From an uncultured Propionibacteriaceae bacterium (GTDB taxonomy: Bacteria; Actinomycetota; Actinomycetes; Propionibacteriales; Propionibacteriaceae), in assembly GCA_938012815.1 (NCBI GenBank), contig CALLVV010000104.1:1-24973 (forward strand): a DNA stretch of 24,973 nt, given 5' to 3'. The notes beneath the pieces were generated by a model. It made no database searches and was not told the DNA's origin. It saw nothing but the letters and a program-made list of their open reading frames with translations. Positions 1 to 6,843 of the stretch are shown in pieces (position 1 is the first letter of the stretch; every line of letters starts with the position of its first letter). The translations under genes and the position numbers were made by a program.

Positions 1-46
1 CTTGTGGGCGTCTGCTTGCGCTGCAGCGCAAGCAGACGCCCACAAG
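1..46. repeat. Perfect 46-bp palindrome at the window edge
   Basis: The first 46 bases are an exact inverted repeat of two 23-base arms with no loop, centred on GCTGCAGC. As RNA it would form a very long hairpin and could end a gene lying to the left. There is no clear T-tract on the right, since GACAAGCG follows. It starts exactly at base 1, so the true left limit is unknown. A fold-back assembly artefact at a contig end is a real alternative. Confidence 0.8.
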
Positions 47-60
47 ACAAGCGTTCTTGC

Positions 61-93
61 CGGGAGGGCAGGCGAATGGCGGGAGGGCAGGCG
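61..93. repeat. 14-bp direct repeat, 19-bp period
   Basis: CGGGAGGGCAGGCG occurs at 61-74 and again at 80-93, in a G-rich stretch upstream of the first gene. It may be slippage or a pair of protein-binding sites. The rest of 94-201 shows no recognisable promoter or RNA. Confidence 0.6.
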
Positions 94-201
94 GAGGGGC
101 AATGGTCATTGCTCCCGAATTCTTCTCGCTCTTCCGAGACGCTGGTCCGAGGCGGCGGCTGATTTGCAGTTGACGGTGCGTCACCTGCGAGTCTCGGGCG
201 C

Positions 202-1110
202 ATGAAAATCACCGTACTCGATTCGTTGGCGGCGACCCGGGAGATCCTGGATGCCCCCATCGCCGATCGCCCTGACCTCATCCGTCGCATGCGATCCCCC
301 ATGGACGGCATGTACCCGTTCATTCCCGGAGGTCCGGACCAGCTCGCCATGCACGAAGGAACCTTCGGCTTCCCGGTCGAGGAGGCCGATGAGCAGCTGC
401 GCGCCGGGCTGGAAGAGCTGAAGGATGCGCAGGTCTGGGAGCGTGTGGAGGCGGGTATCCGCCAGGCGGCCCGGGCGCTCACCGCAGCCGATCCCGGCCT
501 GGTTCTTCCCGGGGAACTGACCGTGCTGGTGACCTTGGGGGACCCGACGGACACCCATTTCATGGAGGAGATCCAGGGGCTGTCGGCATTCGGCGGAATC
601 CCCGGATTCATCGAGTTGACGCTGTGGCCGAATCTCGTGGTGCGCGACCGGATCGAGGCCATCGCCGCCCACGAGTTCCACCACAACGTCCGCTACGGGC
701 GGGGTGGGATCGCATGGGACCCGATGGCGGTTGCCCTCGGCGAGCAGGTCGTCGCCGAGGGGCTGGCCGACGCCTTCGCCAGGGAACTCCACGGCCGGCG
801 CGGTTACACGCACTTCGCGGTGCCCTGCCTGGGAGACGACGCCGCCGTGGCGAAGGTGATCTCCGGCATGGAGATCACGGGAATGCAGAACTTCACCCCT
901 TGGGTATTCGGCGATGCCTCCGCAACGAGATTCGGTGCCGCACCGGTGGGATTGCCGACCGGGGCGGGATACGCGGCGGGGAACCGGATCGTCGACGCAT
1001 ACCTGGAGCGGTACGGAACCACCGCCGCGGCCTCGGTGCGCACGAACTGGAGAGTCATCGCGGAGGCCGGTGTGGCAGCCTTGGAGGTGACGAACCGCTT
1101 CGGGGGATAA
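202..1110 (+). CDS. YjaZ-like DUF2268 putative Zn-dependent protease
   Basis: This 302-residue protein matches the layout of the DUF2268 (YjaZ) family, predicted zinc metalloproteases of largely unknown substrate. The key signal is an HExxH motif reading HEFHH, with His157, Glu158 and His161 as likely zinc and catalytic residues. A downstream EGLAD segment carries Glu186 as the probable third zinc ligand, which is the usual gluzincin-like order. I see no signal peptide or membrane helix, so it is probably cytoplasmic. The ATG at 202 has only a weak Shine-Dalgarno match. The next gene, a MerR/TipAS regulator, follows after about 10 bases, so the two are probably co-transcribed. The family call is fairly firm; the substrate is unknown. 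Confidence 0.85.
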   Translation: MKITVLDSLAATREILDAPIADRPDLIRRMRSPMDGMYPFIPGGPDQLAMHEGTFGFPVEEADEQLRAGLEELKDAQVWERVEAGIRQAARALTAADPGLVLPGELTVLVTLGDPTDTHFMEEIQGLSAFGGIPGFIELTLWPNLVVRDRIEAIAAHEFHHNVRYGRGGIAWDPMAVALGEQVVAEGLADAFARELHGRRGYTHFAVPCLGDDAAVAKVISGMEITGMQNFTPWVFGDASATRFGAAPVGLPTGAGYAAGNRIVDAYLERYGTTAAASVRTNWRVIAEAGVAALEVTNRFGG

Positions 1111-1120
1111 GGGGCATGTG

Positions 1121-1888
1121 GTGGAGTGGCCGACCGGGGAACTGGCAAGACGCGCCGGCATCTCGACCCGGACGCTGCGTCACTACGACCACATCGGCCT
1201 CCTGCCCCCGACCCGGACCTCCGGGGCCGGACTGCGTTTCTACGATGCCTGGGCCGTCGCGCGACTCCAGCGCATCCTGTTGCTCCGCGAGACCGGAATG
1301 CCGTTGGCTGGCATCGCCGAGCTCCTGGACGGCGAAACGGAGGGTCGGGAGGACGAGGCGCTTGAGGAACAGATCCAGCGGCTGCGCCGGGAACGGGACG
1401 CCCTGGACCGGAGGATCTGGGCCGTGGAACACCTTCTCGAGGCGCGCCGTGAGGGGAGGGCGCCGAGACCGGACGTGCTGCTCGACGGGTTCAACGACCT
1501 TCATGAGGAAGAGGTGGTCGCGCGCTGGGGCCGCGAGGCCTACCAGGCGGGCCATGACTGGTGGCACGGCAAGACCCTCGCCCAGCAGCAGGCGTGGAAG
1601 AAGCGCTCGGAACGGCTCGTCGCCGACTGGGTTCGCGCCCAGCGGGCCGGGGTCGCGCTGGACTCCCCGGAGGTACGCCGGCTCGTCGACCGGCACGTGG
1701 CCTGGCTCGGTGAGATCCCGGGAACCCCGACGCACACCGGCGACCGGGAACGCTCATCGGCCATGATCCGCGGGCTTGCCCGCATGTACGTGCAGGACCC
1801 CGCGATGCGGCACGCATTCGGGGGACGGGTCGGCGCCGAGTTCGTCCGCGACGCGCTCCTGATGCACATCGAGGAGGAACAGGAATGA
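1121..1888 (+). CDS. MerR-family regulator with TipAS-like ligand domain
   Basis: The N-terminal ~70 residues are a MerR winged helix-turn-helix (GELARRAGISTRTLRHYDHIGLL). A coiled-coil linker covers roughly residues 75-110. The C-terminal ~140 residues resemble TipAS (EEEVVARWGREAYQ, then LARMYVQDP near the end), the domain that in TipAL binds thiopeptides and other large drugs. The protein has no cysteine at all, so covalent thiopeptide capture as described for TipAL looks impossible. The start is one of two adjacent GTG codons, 1118 or 1121. I chose 1121 because AAGGGG at 1109-1114 then sits 6 bases away. It follows the protease gene closely and may control it. Family confidence is high; the ligand is unknown. 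Confidence 0.9.
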   Translation: MEWPTGELARRAGISTRTLRHYDHIGLLPPTRTSGAGLRFYDAWAVARLQRILLLRETGMPLAGIAELLDGETEGREDEALEEQIQRLRRERDALDRRIWAVEHLLEARREGRAPRPDVLLDGFNDLHEEEVVARWGREAYQAGHDWWHGKTLAQQQAWKKRSERLVADWVRAQRAGVALDSPEVRRLVDRHVAWLGEIPGTPTHTGDRERSSAMIRGLARMYVQDPAMRHAFGGRVGAEFVRDALLMHIEEEQE

Positions 1889-1935
1889 GGTGCCCGGAGC
1901 CGGCATCACGCGTCCCGGCATGAAAGGCTTCGGAC

Positions 1936-2379
1936 ATGCGAATCATCATCGGCGCTCCGGGCAACGGAGCCGTGCTGAAGGAAGCGCTCAAGGAGAAACT
2001 TGCGGGCGACGAACGGGTGAGCGCCCTGGTGGACCTGTCCACGCCGGACATCACCTACCCGGGGATCTCCTTCCAGGCGGGCCGGGCCATCGCGGAGGGA
2101 AGAGCCGACCGGGGCATCCTCGTGTGCGGCACCGGCATCGGCACCGCCATTGCAGCCAACAAGGTGCCGGGAATACGGGCCGCGACCGCCCATGACCTGC
2201 TGACCGTCCGGGGGTCGGTGGAGAACTACGACGCCCAGATCCTGTGCATGGGTCAGAACGTCATAGCGGCAGCGGCGGCCTGGGCCCTGGTGGACATCTG
2301 GCTCGACCTGCATCACGACCCGGCGAGCAGCTACGGTCCCAGAGTCGGTGAGATCTCGGCCTACGAGACCCGCTGCTGA
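1936..2379 (+). CDS. RpiB/LacA/LacB-family sugar-phosphate isomerase
   Basis: This 147-residue protein belongs to the RpiB/LacAB isomerase family, which interconverts aldose and ketose phosphates through an enediol. Cys64 in GILVCGTGIG is the expected catalytic base, and His86 in AHDLLTVR matches the ring-opening histidine region. The N-terminal loop usually reads GxDHAG; here it is GAPGNG, so substrate preference may differ from ribose 5-phosphate, and tetrulose-phosphate isomerases are relatives to consider. The start is supported by GAAAGG at 1922-1927, 8 bases upstream. Its last 19 bases overlap, on the opposite strand, the stop end of a partial rlmB copy. No kinase or dehydrogenase partner is adjacent, so the pathway is open. 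Confidence 0.88.
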   Translation: MRIIIGAPGNGAVLKEALKEKLAGDERVSALVDLSTPDITYPGISFQAGRAIAEGRADRGILVCGTGIGTAIAANKVPGIRAATAHDLLTVRGSVENYDAQILCMGQNVIAAAAAWALVDIWLDLHHDPASSYGPRVGEISAYETRC

Positions 2380-2562
2380 CCGATTTCGTAGAGCGCGATG
2401 GAGGCCGCCACCGACGCGTTGAGCGATTCCACCGCGGAGGTGATGGGGATCGAGACCAGGGCGTCGCAGTTATCCCGCACCAGACGTGCCAGGCCCTCTC
2501 CCTCGGAGCCGACCACCACCACGACGGGGCTGTCGAACCCCCGAGACGCCCGACAGCGGGGT
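2361..2562 (-). pseudogene. Detached 3' end of rlmB (partial duplicate)
   Basis: On the minus strand this encodes the final ~63 residues of an RlmB/SpoU methyltransferase: the segment with VVVVVGSEGEGLARLVR, the SpoU motif 3 segment ITSAVESLNASVAASIALYE, and an end of IGQQRVS plus stop. It aligns with the intact rlmB end at 5900-6090, with about 13 mismatches and one inserted base near 2538-2545, roughly 93% identity by eye. Most differences are at third codon positions. The match breaks after 2562, where transposase-derived sequence begins, so there is no start codon or N-terminal part. Its stop still overlaps the convergent isomerase gene by 19 bases, which looks like the ancestral arrangement. 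Confidence 0.85.
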
Positions 2563-2570
2563 TTCACCTT

Positions 2571-2908
2571 CATCCGGCCTAGACGTACGCGTGATCCTGG
2601 ACAACTACGTCACCCACAAACACGCCACTGTGACCCGCTGGCTGGCGCGCCACCCCGGGGCCAATTCCACTTCACCCCGACCAGTTCATCCTGGTTGAAC
2701 CTGGTCGAACGCTGGTTCCGGGAACCCATCGACAAGGCCCTACGCCGTGGTGTGTTCGGTTCGGTACCCGACCTCATCACCGCGGCCGAGCGCTATCTCG
2801 CCGCCCACGACAACCCCTGACCCCTTGTCTGGGCGGCCATCGCCGAATCCATCCTCACCAAAGTTGCCCGTGGACGCGTCCCCCTGAACAGGGAAGCCAC
2901 ATCAGGGA
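2571..2908 (+). pseudogene. IS630-family transposase C-terminal remnant
   Basis: The plus strand encodes the end of an IS630-type DDE transposase. LDVRVILDNYVTHK carries the second catalytic Asp region, FHFTPTSSSWLNLVERWF carries the terminal Glu region, and PLVWAAIAESILTKVARGRV is the usual tail. It is broken in two ways. A one-base loss in the CCCCGGGG run near 2655 shifts the frame between RWLARHP and FHFTP. A TGA at 2818-2820 replaces the Arg codon normally found between DNP and PxVW. The N-terminal two thirds are absent, cut at the rlmB fragment junction near 2562. The element is inactive. Sequence from 2909 to 3076 shows no gene. Confidence 0.85.
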
Positions 2909-3076
2909 CACACCAGCAGAGACCTTCCGAGGTGAGTCTGCGACGGTCTGGGTACCAGTGGTCCGCACCAACCCTTCAAACATCTGGAGGACCTTGCGTG
3001 ACTTGACCCCGAGAGATGGTCGCCGTCCGGCCGAGTCCCCGTCGTCCAAGGAGCTGCCGATGTGGGGGGCGGAGGG

Positions 3077-3943
3077 TCAGGCCTCCTGCGCGAGCACCTG
3101 CTGGACCGTGGTGTCGATATCCGTGGTCGCACGGATGCTCCGATTACCGCGCGGCCCTAGCCGCTTCTGCTCGTCCGCCCGGTACAGGTCCACCAAGCTC
3201 TCCGCGATGTGCGGGGCGAAGCCGGCCTCCGTCAAGGCATCCATCCAATCGGGCTCGGGGATTGGTACGACCTCAAGCAGCTTTCCCAGGGCATCACTCA
3301 GCGATCTAGCAACCTGACGCTCCGTGTACTCCGGACCCACGATGTCCACAGTCTCACTGGACCGTGTGTCTGCCAGCAGCTCTTGGACCGCGATCTCCGC
3401 AATGTCGCAGGTGGCCACCATGGGCAGGGGTGTGTCCGCACTTGAGGCGAAAACTGGGAAGATCCCCTCATGCAGGACGGCTCCGAGGACATCCCCGAAC
3501 TTCTCTTGGAAGTGTCCGGGGCGCAGCGCAGTCAGGATGGTGCCTGTCTGTGCGAGTGCCTGTTCCATGTGGTGCAGGCCCAGAATCGGTCCGGTGCCTT
3601 CGGCCAGATCCGCGCCGCCGGAGGAGAGCATCACCGTGTGGCGAACACCGGAGCTCTTGACTGCGCTGGAGACCGACTGGACCACTTCTGCGGCGTACTG
3701 GTCCAGGTCCGGCACGGAAAGGTCGAAGGGCATCATGGCGAAGAAGGCTGTTGCACCGTTCAGGGCCTCGGTGAGCTTCTGGCTGTCGCGCAGGTCCAAG
3801 ACGACCGCTTCAGCCCCTCGGGAGGTCCAATCGGCGGCTGCATCTGGACGGCGGACGATAACACGGACGGGGCGGCCAGAATCCAGCAAACGGCCAGCAA
3901 CGACTGAACCGATGCGGCCGGTGGCTCCAGAGATGACGTACAT
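3077..3943 (-). CDS. NmrA-like atypical SDR, NAD(P)-binding
   Basis: This 288-residue protein starts MYVISGATGRIGSVVAGRLL, the Rossmann glycine motif (GATGRIG) of NmrA-type atypical short-chain dehydrogenases, the group that includes NmrA regulators and QOR2-like quinone reductases. VIVRRPDAAADW at the end of strand 2 suggests an NADP-type pocket, and no YxxxK catalytic pair is obvious. I moved the start from the longest frame (4003) to the ATG at 3943 because AGGAG lies 6 bases upstream and the Rossmann fold begins there. It follows the DUF1772 gene on the same strand after about 88 bases, likely as one operon, with an AraC regulator divergent from it. Probably a redox sensor or small-molecule reductase; the substrate is not known. 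Confidence 0.88.
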   Translation of the reverse strand: MYVISGATGRIGSVVAGRLLDSGRPVRVIVRRPDAAADWTSRGAEAVVLDLRDSQKLTEALNGATAFFAMMPFDLSVPDLDQYAAEVVQSVSSAVKSSGVRHTVMLSSGGADLAEGTGPILGLHHMEQALAQTGTILTALRPGHFQEKFGDVLGAVLHEGIFPVFASSADTPLPMVATCDIAEIAVQELLADTRSSETVDIVGPEYTERQVARSLSDALGKLLEVVPIPEPDWMDALTEAGFAPHIAESLVDLYRADEQKRLGPRGNRSIRATTDIDTTVQQVLAQEA

Positions 3944-4031
3944 GATGGCTCCTGTTTCTGTATGGCTGATCTTTTCAGGCAAGGCGCGCTGCAGTCGGAA
4001 CAATTCAGGTCTGGCCCTACCGGTCAGCCGG

Positions 4032-4529
4032 TCACTGCGGTTTGGAGAAGACGTTCATGGCAGCTCCAACGCCCAGCCCCACAGCTCCCAAGAGCGAGAG
4101 AACGGCTCGCACGCTGTTCGCGGCGGTCCATTCATCCAGGTACGTGTGCCAGACCCGGGCCCCCTCAGCAGTTCCCGCCACCACGCCATCCAGGCGGTTG
4201 TTGCGCGGAACGTTGTAGGCGATGGTCAACACCCAGCCTGCCAGATACAGAACACCTCCTGCAGCAGAGATCAGGTCTTTGACGGCCCGCTCCTCCCTAC
4301 CCAAGCCGTGTACCACGGTCCAAACGCTGGCGACCGCTGTACCGAAGAAGAAGGTCATGAACGGTGCCTGCACGGCATCGCGGTTGAACTTCTGCATGGT
4401 CTCGATCGCTTCAGCGTTTGGCAGTGAACCCAGCCGAGGCATCACCCTGGCCGAGAAGTTGGCGTAGACACCCCCGACAATGGCGGAGCCGACCGCGCCG
4501 CATGTGGACACAATGTTGATCAGTGACAT
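4032..4529 (-). CDS. DUF1772 (anthrone oxygenase-like) membrane protein
   Basis: This 165-residue protein has about four hydrophobic helices, near residues 5-25, 55-75, 85-105 and 140-160. It carries DUF1772 hallmarks: GGVYANFSARVMPRL near the start, FNRDAVQAPFM, and the NVPRNNRLD segment after helix 3. The fungal relatives act as anthrone oxygenases, while bacterial members are mostly uncharacterised integral membrane proteins often placed next to NmrA-type reductases. The start is well supported by GGAGGAGAGG just upstream of the ATG. It is the first gene of the two-gene unit with the NmrA protein. Its promoter region is shared with the divergent AraC gene. The family is firm, the reaction unknown. 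Confidence 0.88.
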   Translation of the reverse strand: MSLINIVSTCGAVGSAIVGGVYANFSARVMPRLGSLPNAEAIETMQKFNRDAVQAPFMTFFFGTAVASVWTVVHGLGREERAVKDLISAAGGVLYLAGWVLTIAYNVPRNNRLDGVVAGTAEGARVWHTYLDEWTAANSVRAVLSLLGAVGLGVGAAMNVFSKPQ

Positions 4530-4566
4530 GATCCTCTCCTCCGAAAGACCGGGGTGCCAACCGAAA

Positions 4567-4596
4567 CCAAGCGGCGCTTCTCCGATCGCTGCTTGG
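4567..4596. promoter_or_regulatory. Inverted repeat between DUF1772 operon and araC-type gene
   Basis: CCAAGCGGCG and CGCTGCTTGG form 10-bp arms with one mismatch, separated by 10 bases. The site lies 38-67 bases before the DUF1772 start, inside the 161-bp divergent intergenic region. This is a plausible operator for the neighbouring AraC-type regulator or a leader hairpin; which one is not decided by sequence. Confidence 0.45.
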
Positions 4597-4676
4597 CCAC
4601 TTCCATTCCATCAGCGAGATATCCACAGCTCCATGGGATGGCGGCTCACCTCCATACGACATCGGCTCGGCGCCCC

Positions 4677-4690
4677 TAGACTTCAGAGGT
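4677..4690 (+). promoter_or_regulatory. Leaderless-type -10 box of the AraC gene
   Basis: TAGACT at 4677-4682 lies 8 bases before the ATG at 4691, so transcription would start at or next to the start codon. AGAGG sits only one base from the ATG, too close for a normal ribosome-binding site. No clear -35 is seen, which fits a promoter that needs an activator. Confidence 0.45.
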
Positions 4691-5635
4691 ATGGACCTGC
4701 TGGAGGACTTCCTGGCTCAGCCGCATGCGCGCGACGCGTTCCTGCTACGCGTGGTCATGGGACGGCCCTGGTCGTTGTCGGTGGAGGACAAGGCGCCGCT
4801 GTCCATCATCCCCGCGCTTAGCGGTGGGGGTTGGATCACAGCAGACGGATCACGTCCGCACCGATTCGAGGCCGGTGAAATCCTTGTGGTGCGCTCTCCT
4901 ACGACCTACACCCTGAGCTCAGACCAGGACCATGGTGGTGGTACCAGGATCGGGGCCGGCCAGGTCTGCTCAAGCCCGGACGGCCGTGACCTGTCCGAGG
5001 AGCTGAGTGCCGGGACCCGTACGTGGGGCAATGATCCGCAGGGTGAGGATCAACTGTTGGTGGGCACCTACCGGCACCACTCCGAGCTGGGGCGACTGAT
5101 GCTGCAGTCACTGCCACCATGGTTCTTGGTGAACGCCCCTGTCCCGGAGCTGGTCAGTCTGCTGAACCGCGAAACCGCCCACGACGGGTTCGCGCAGTCC
5201 AGTGTCCTGGACAGGCTCTTGGATGCCCTGTTCGTCACCACGCTGCGTGCCTGGATCAACACCGGGGCGCAGAACCATGCCAGTCTCCTCTCCGCCCCCC
5301 GGGACGACGTGGTACGCAGAGTCACGGAGGCGGTGCAGGCGGACCCTGCGCGCGAGTGGGCGGTGGAGTCGCTCGCGGCTCTAGCGGGTGTCTCCAGAGC
5401 ATCTCTCACGAGGCGCTTCAATGCCACGCTCGGCGTCTCCCCCATGACCTACGTGACCCAGCGGCGGTTGGCAACGGCTGCCGATCTCCTCGATCGCAGC
5501 GATGCCACCTTGTCCGCCATTGCCCGCCAGGTGGGGTATGCCAGCCCTTTCAGCTTCTCCGCCGCGTTCAAGAGCCGATACGGCCTCAGCCCCCGCGACT
5601 TCCGCGCCGCGGCTGCCACTTCACGCACCCGTTAA
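4691..5635 (+). CDS. AraC-family regulator with N-terminal cupin domain
   Basis: This 314-residue protein has a cupin_6-type ligand domain (about residues 1-190) and a C-terminal AraC pair of helix-turn-helices (about 205-310). The first HTH includes VESLAALAGVSRASLTRRFN; the second is followed by the family signature VGYASPFSFSAAFKSRYGLSPRDFR. Its opening, MDLLEDFLAQPHARDAFLLRVVMGRPWSL, matches the usual start of this subfamily and supports the ATG at 4691. It is divergent from the DUF1772-NmrA pair and is the obvious candidate regulator of it; regulators with this layout commonly sit beside an oxidoreductase gene. It lies within the segment bounded by the two rlmB 3' ends. The inducer is unknown. 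Confidence 0.93.
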   Translation: MDLLEDFLAQPHARDAFLLRVVMGRPWSLSVEDKAPLSIIPALSGGGWITADGSRPHRFEAGEILVVRSPTTYTLSSDQDHGGGTRIGAGQVCSSPDGRDLSEELSAGTRTWGNDPQGEDQLLVGTYRHHSELGRLMLQSLPPWFLVNAPVPELVSLLNRETAHDGFAQSSVLDRLLDALFVTTLRAWINTGAQNHASLLSAPRDDVVRRVTEAVQADPAREWAVESLAALAGVSRASLTRRFNATLGVSPMTYVTQRRLATAADLLDRSDATLSAIARQVGYASPFSFSAAFKSRYGLSPRDFRAAAATSRTR

Positions 5636-5744
5636 CGGCTTGTCGCCGGTGTTCGGCGTCGATCAGACACAACTGACAGCGAATCTCCTGAGGTTTCGTG
5701 CCGCTCCCAAACGATTTCTTTCTCTGGGGCAGGAGCTGCTGGTT

Positions 5745-5880
5745 TTAAAATCGATTGAGGCAATGCAGCCGAGGCTCTCGCGTGGTCGGTTGCTGAGGGC
5801 GTAGCCGATGACCTCGGGTTCGTCGGCCGTGCAATGACAGATCGATGCCCTTGGAGGAAGTACTGGCGTAGCACTCCGAT
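5745..5880 (-). pseudogene. IS30-family transposase C-terminal remnant
   Basis: Three minus-strand frames read in order give the tail of an IS30-type transposase: GVLRQYF (5857-5877), then SKGIDLSLH, then TADEPEVIGYALSNRPRESLG. The family's usual tail is close to LLRQYFPKGTDLS followed by an LNxRPRKxLGW segment, so the order and spacing fit with two frameshifts. The catalytic core is missing. The remnant ends only about 12 bases from the stop codon of intact rlmB, so it marks the right edge of the inserted segment. Bases 5636-5744, between it and the AraC gene, show nothing recognisable. Confidence 0.7.
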
Positions 5881-5892
5881 CCGCAGGTGATC

Positions 5893-6843
5893 TCAGATGC
5901 GCTGCTGGCTGATCTCGTAGAGCGCGATGGAGGCCGCCACCGACGCGTTGAGCGACTCCACAGCGGAGGTGATGGGGATCGAGACCAGGGCGTCGCAGTT
6001 CTCCCGCACCAGACGCGCCAGGCCCTCACCCTCGGATCCGACCACCACCACGACGGGGCCGTCGAGCCCTGGGATGCCCGACAGCGGGGTGGCGCCCTCA
6101 CCGGCCAGACCGACGACGGTGAAACCGGCCCCGGAGGCGCGGCGCAGCATCTGGTTCAGGTTCGTGACCCTCGCGACGGGAATGCGCGCCGCCGCCCCCG
6201 CGGAGGTCTTCCACGCGGCAGCCGTCATGGAGGCCGACCGGCGGGCAGGGATCACCACGCCCTGCGCGCCGAAGGCGGCGGCCGAGCGGATGATCGCGCC
6301 CAGATTGCGGGGATCCGTCACCTGGTCGAGGGCCACGACGAGACCCCGCGACGGAACCTCGAAGGCCGCGTCGAAGATGTCCTCGACGTCCGTGTAGTCG
6401 AAGGCGGGAAGCTGCAGGGCCACCCCCTGGTGGACGAGACCGCCGGTCACCCGGTCCAGTTCAGCCCGGGTCACCTGCAGCAATGGGAGCGAGTGCTCGG
6501 CTGCGAACTTGAGGATGTCGCGGAGCCGGTCGTCGCGCTCCGCGCCCTCGGCGACGTAGGCCTGCTTCACGGGTAGCCCGGCTGTGAGGGCCTCCAACAC
6601 CGGGTTGCGGCCCACCACCCAGTCCGCCCCCACCGGGGCGTGGCCAGTTGTTTTCATCTTCGGACGGTTCGCCTGGCGTTTCAACGCCTCCTGTTTGGCC
6701 TTGTACGCCTTGTGGTAGACACGGTCCTCGGCCTTCGGGGTGGGGCCCTTGCCCCGCAGGGAACGGCGGATCCGCCCGCCCGAACCCGCGGTGTTGCCCT
6801 TGCCGCGCTTACCGGCCCCGGGGTGTCTCGAGTTGCCTGCCAT
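5893..6843 (-). CDS. rlmB: RlmB/TrmH-family rRNA 2'-O-methyltransferase
   Basis: This 316-residue SpoU-family enzyme is expected to methylate the ribose of a guanosine in the 23S rRNA peptidyl-transferase loop (G2251 in E. coli) using S-adenosylmethionine. The three SpoU motifs are intact: DQVTDPRNLGAIIRSA with Asn180, VVGSEGEGLARLV with Glu271, and ITSAVESLNASVAASIALYE with Ser297 and Asn299. A substrate-binding domain covers about 72-150. A lysine- and arginine-rich N-terminal tail of ~65 residues, common in actinobacterial members, precedes it. The ATG directly abuts the cysS stop (TAG-ATG), so translation is probably coupled. The last ~190 bp have a diverged second copy at 2371-2562, suggesting that this gene's 3' end was supplied or displaced by an insertion. 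Confidence 0.95.
   Translation of the reverse strand: MAGNSRHPGAGKRGKGNTAGSGGRIRRSLRGKGPTPKAEDRVYHKAYKAKQEALKRQANRPKMKTTGHAPVGADWVVGRNPVLEALTAGLPVKQAYVAEGAERDDRLRDILKFAAEHSLPLLQVTRAELDRVTGGLVHQGVALQLPAFDYTDVEDIFDAAFEVPSRGLVVALDQVTDPRNLGAIIRSAAAFGAQGVVIPARRSASMTAAAWKTSAGAAARIPVARVTNLNQMLRRASGAGFTVVGLAGEGATPLSGIPGLDGPVVVVVGSEGEGLARLVRENCDALVSIPITSAVESLNASVAASIALYEISQQRI

Noticed and set aside
2398..2820. 140-residue plus-strand frame from 2398
   Set aside because: Its first half is the antisense of the rlmB fragment and only the second half is transposase. It is a chance join across the breakpoint, not a gene.
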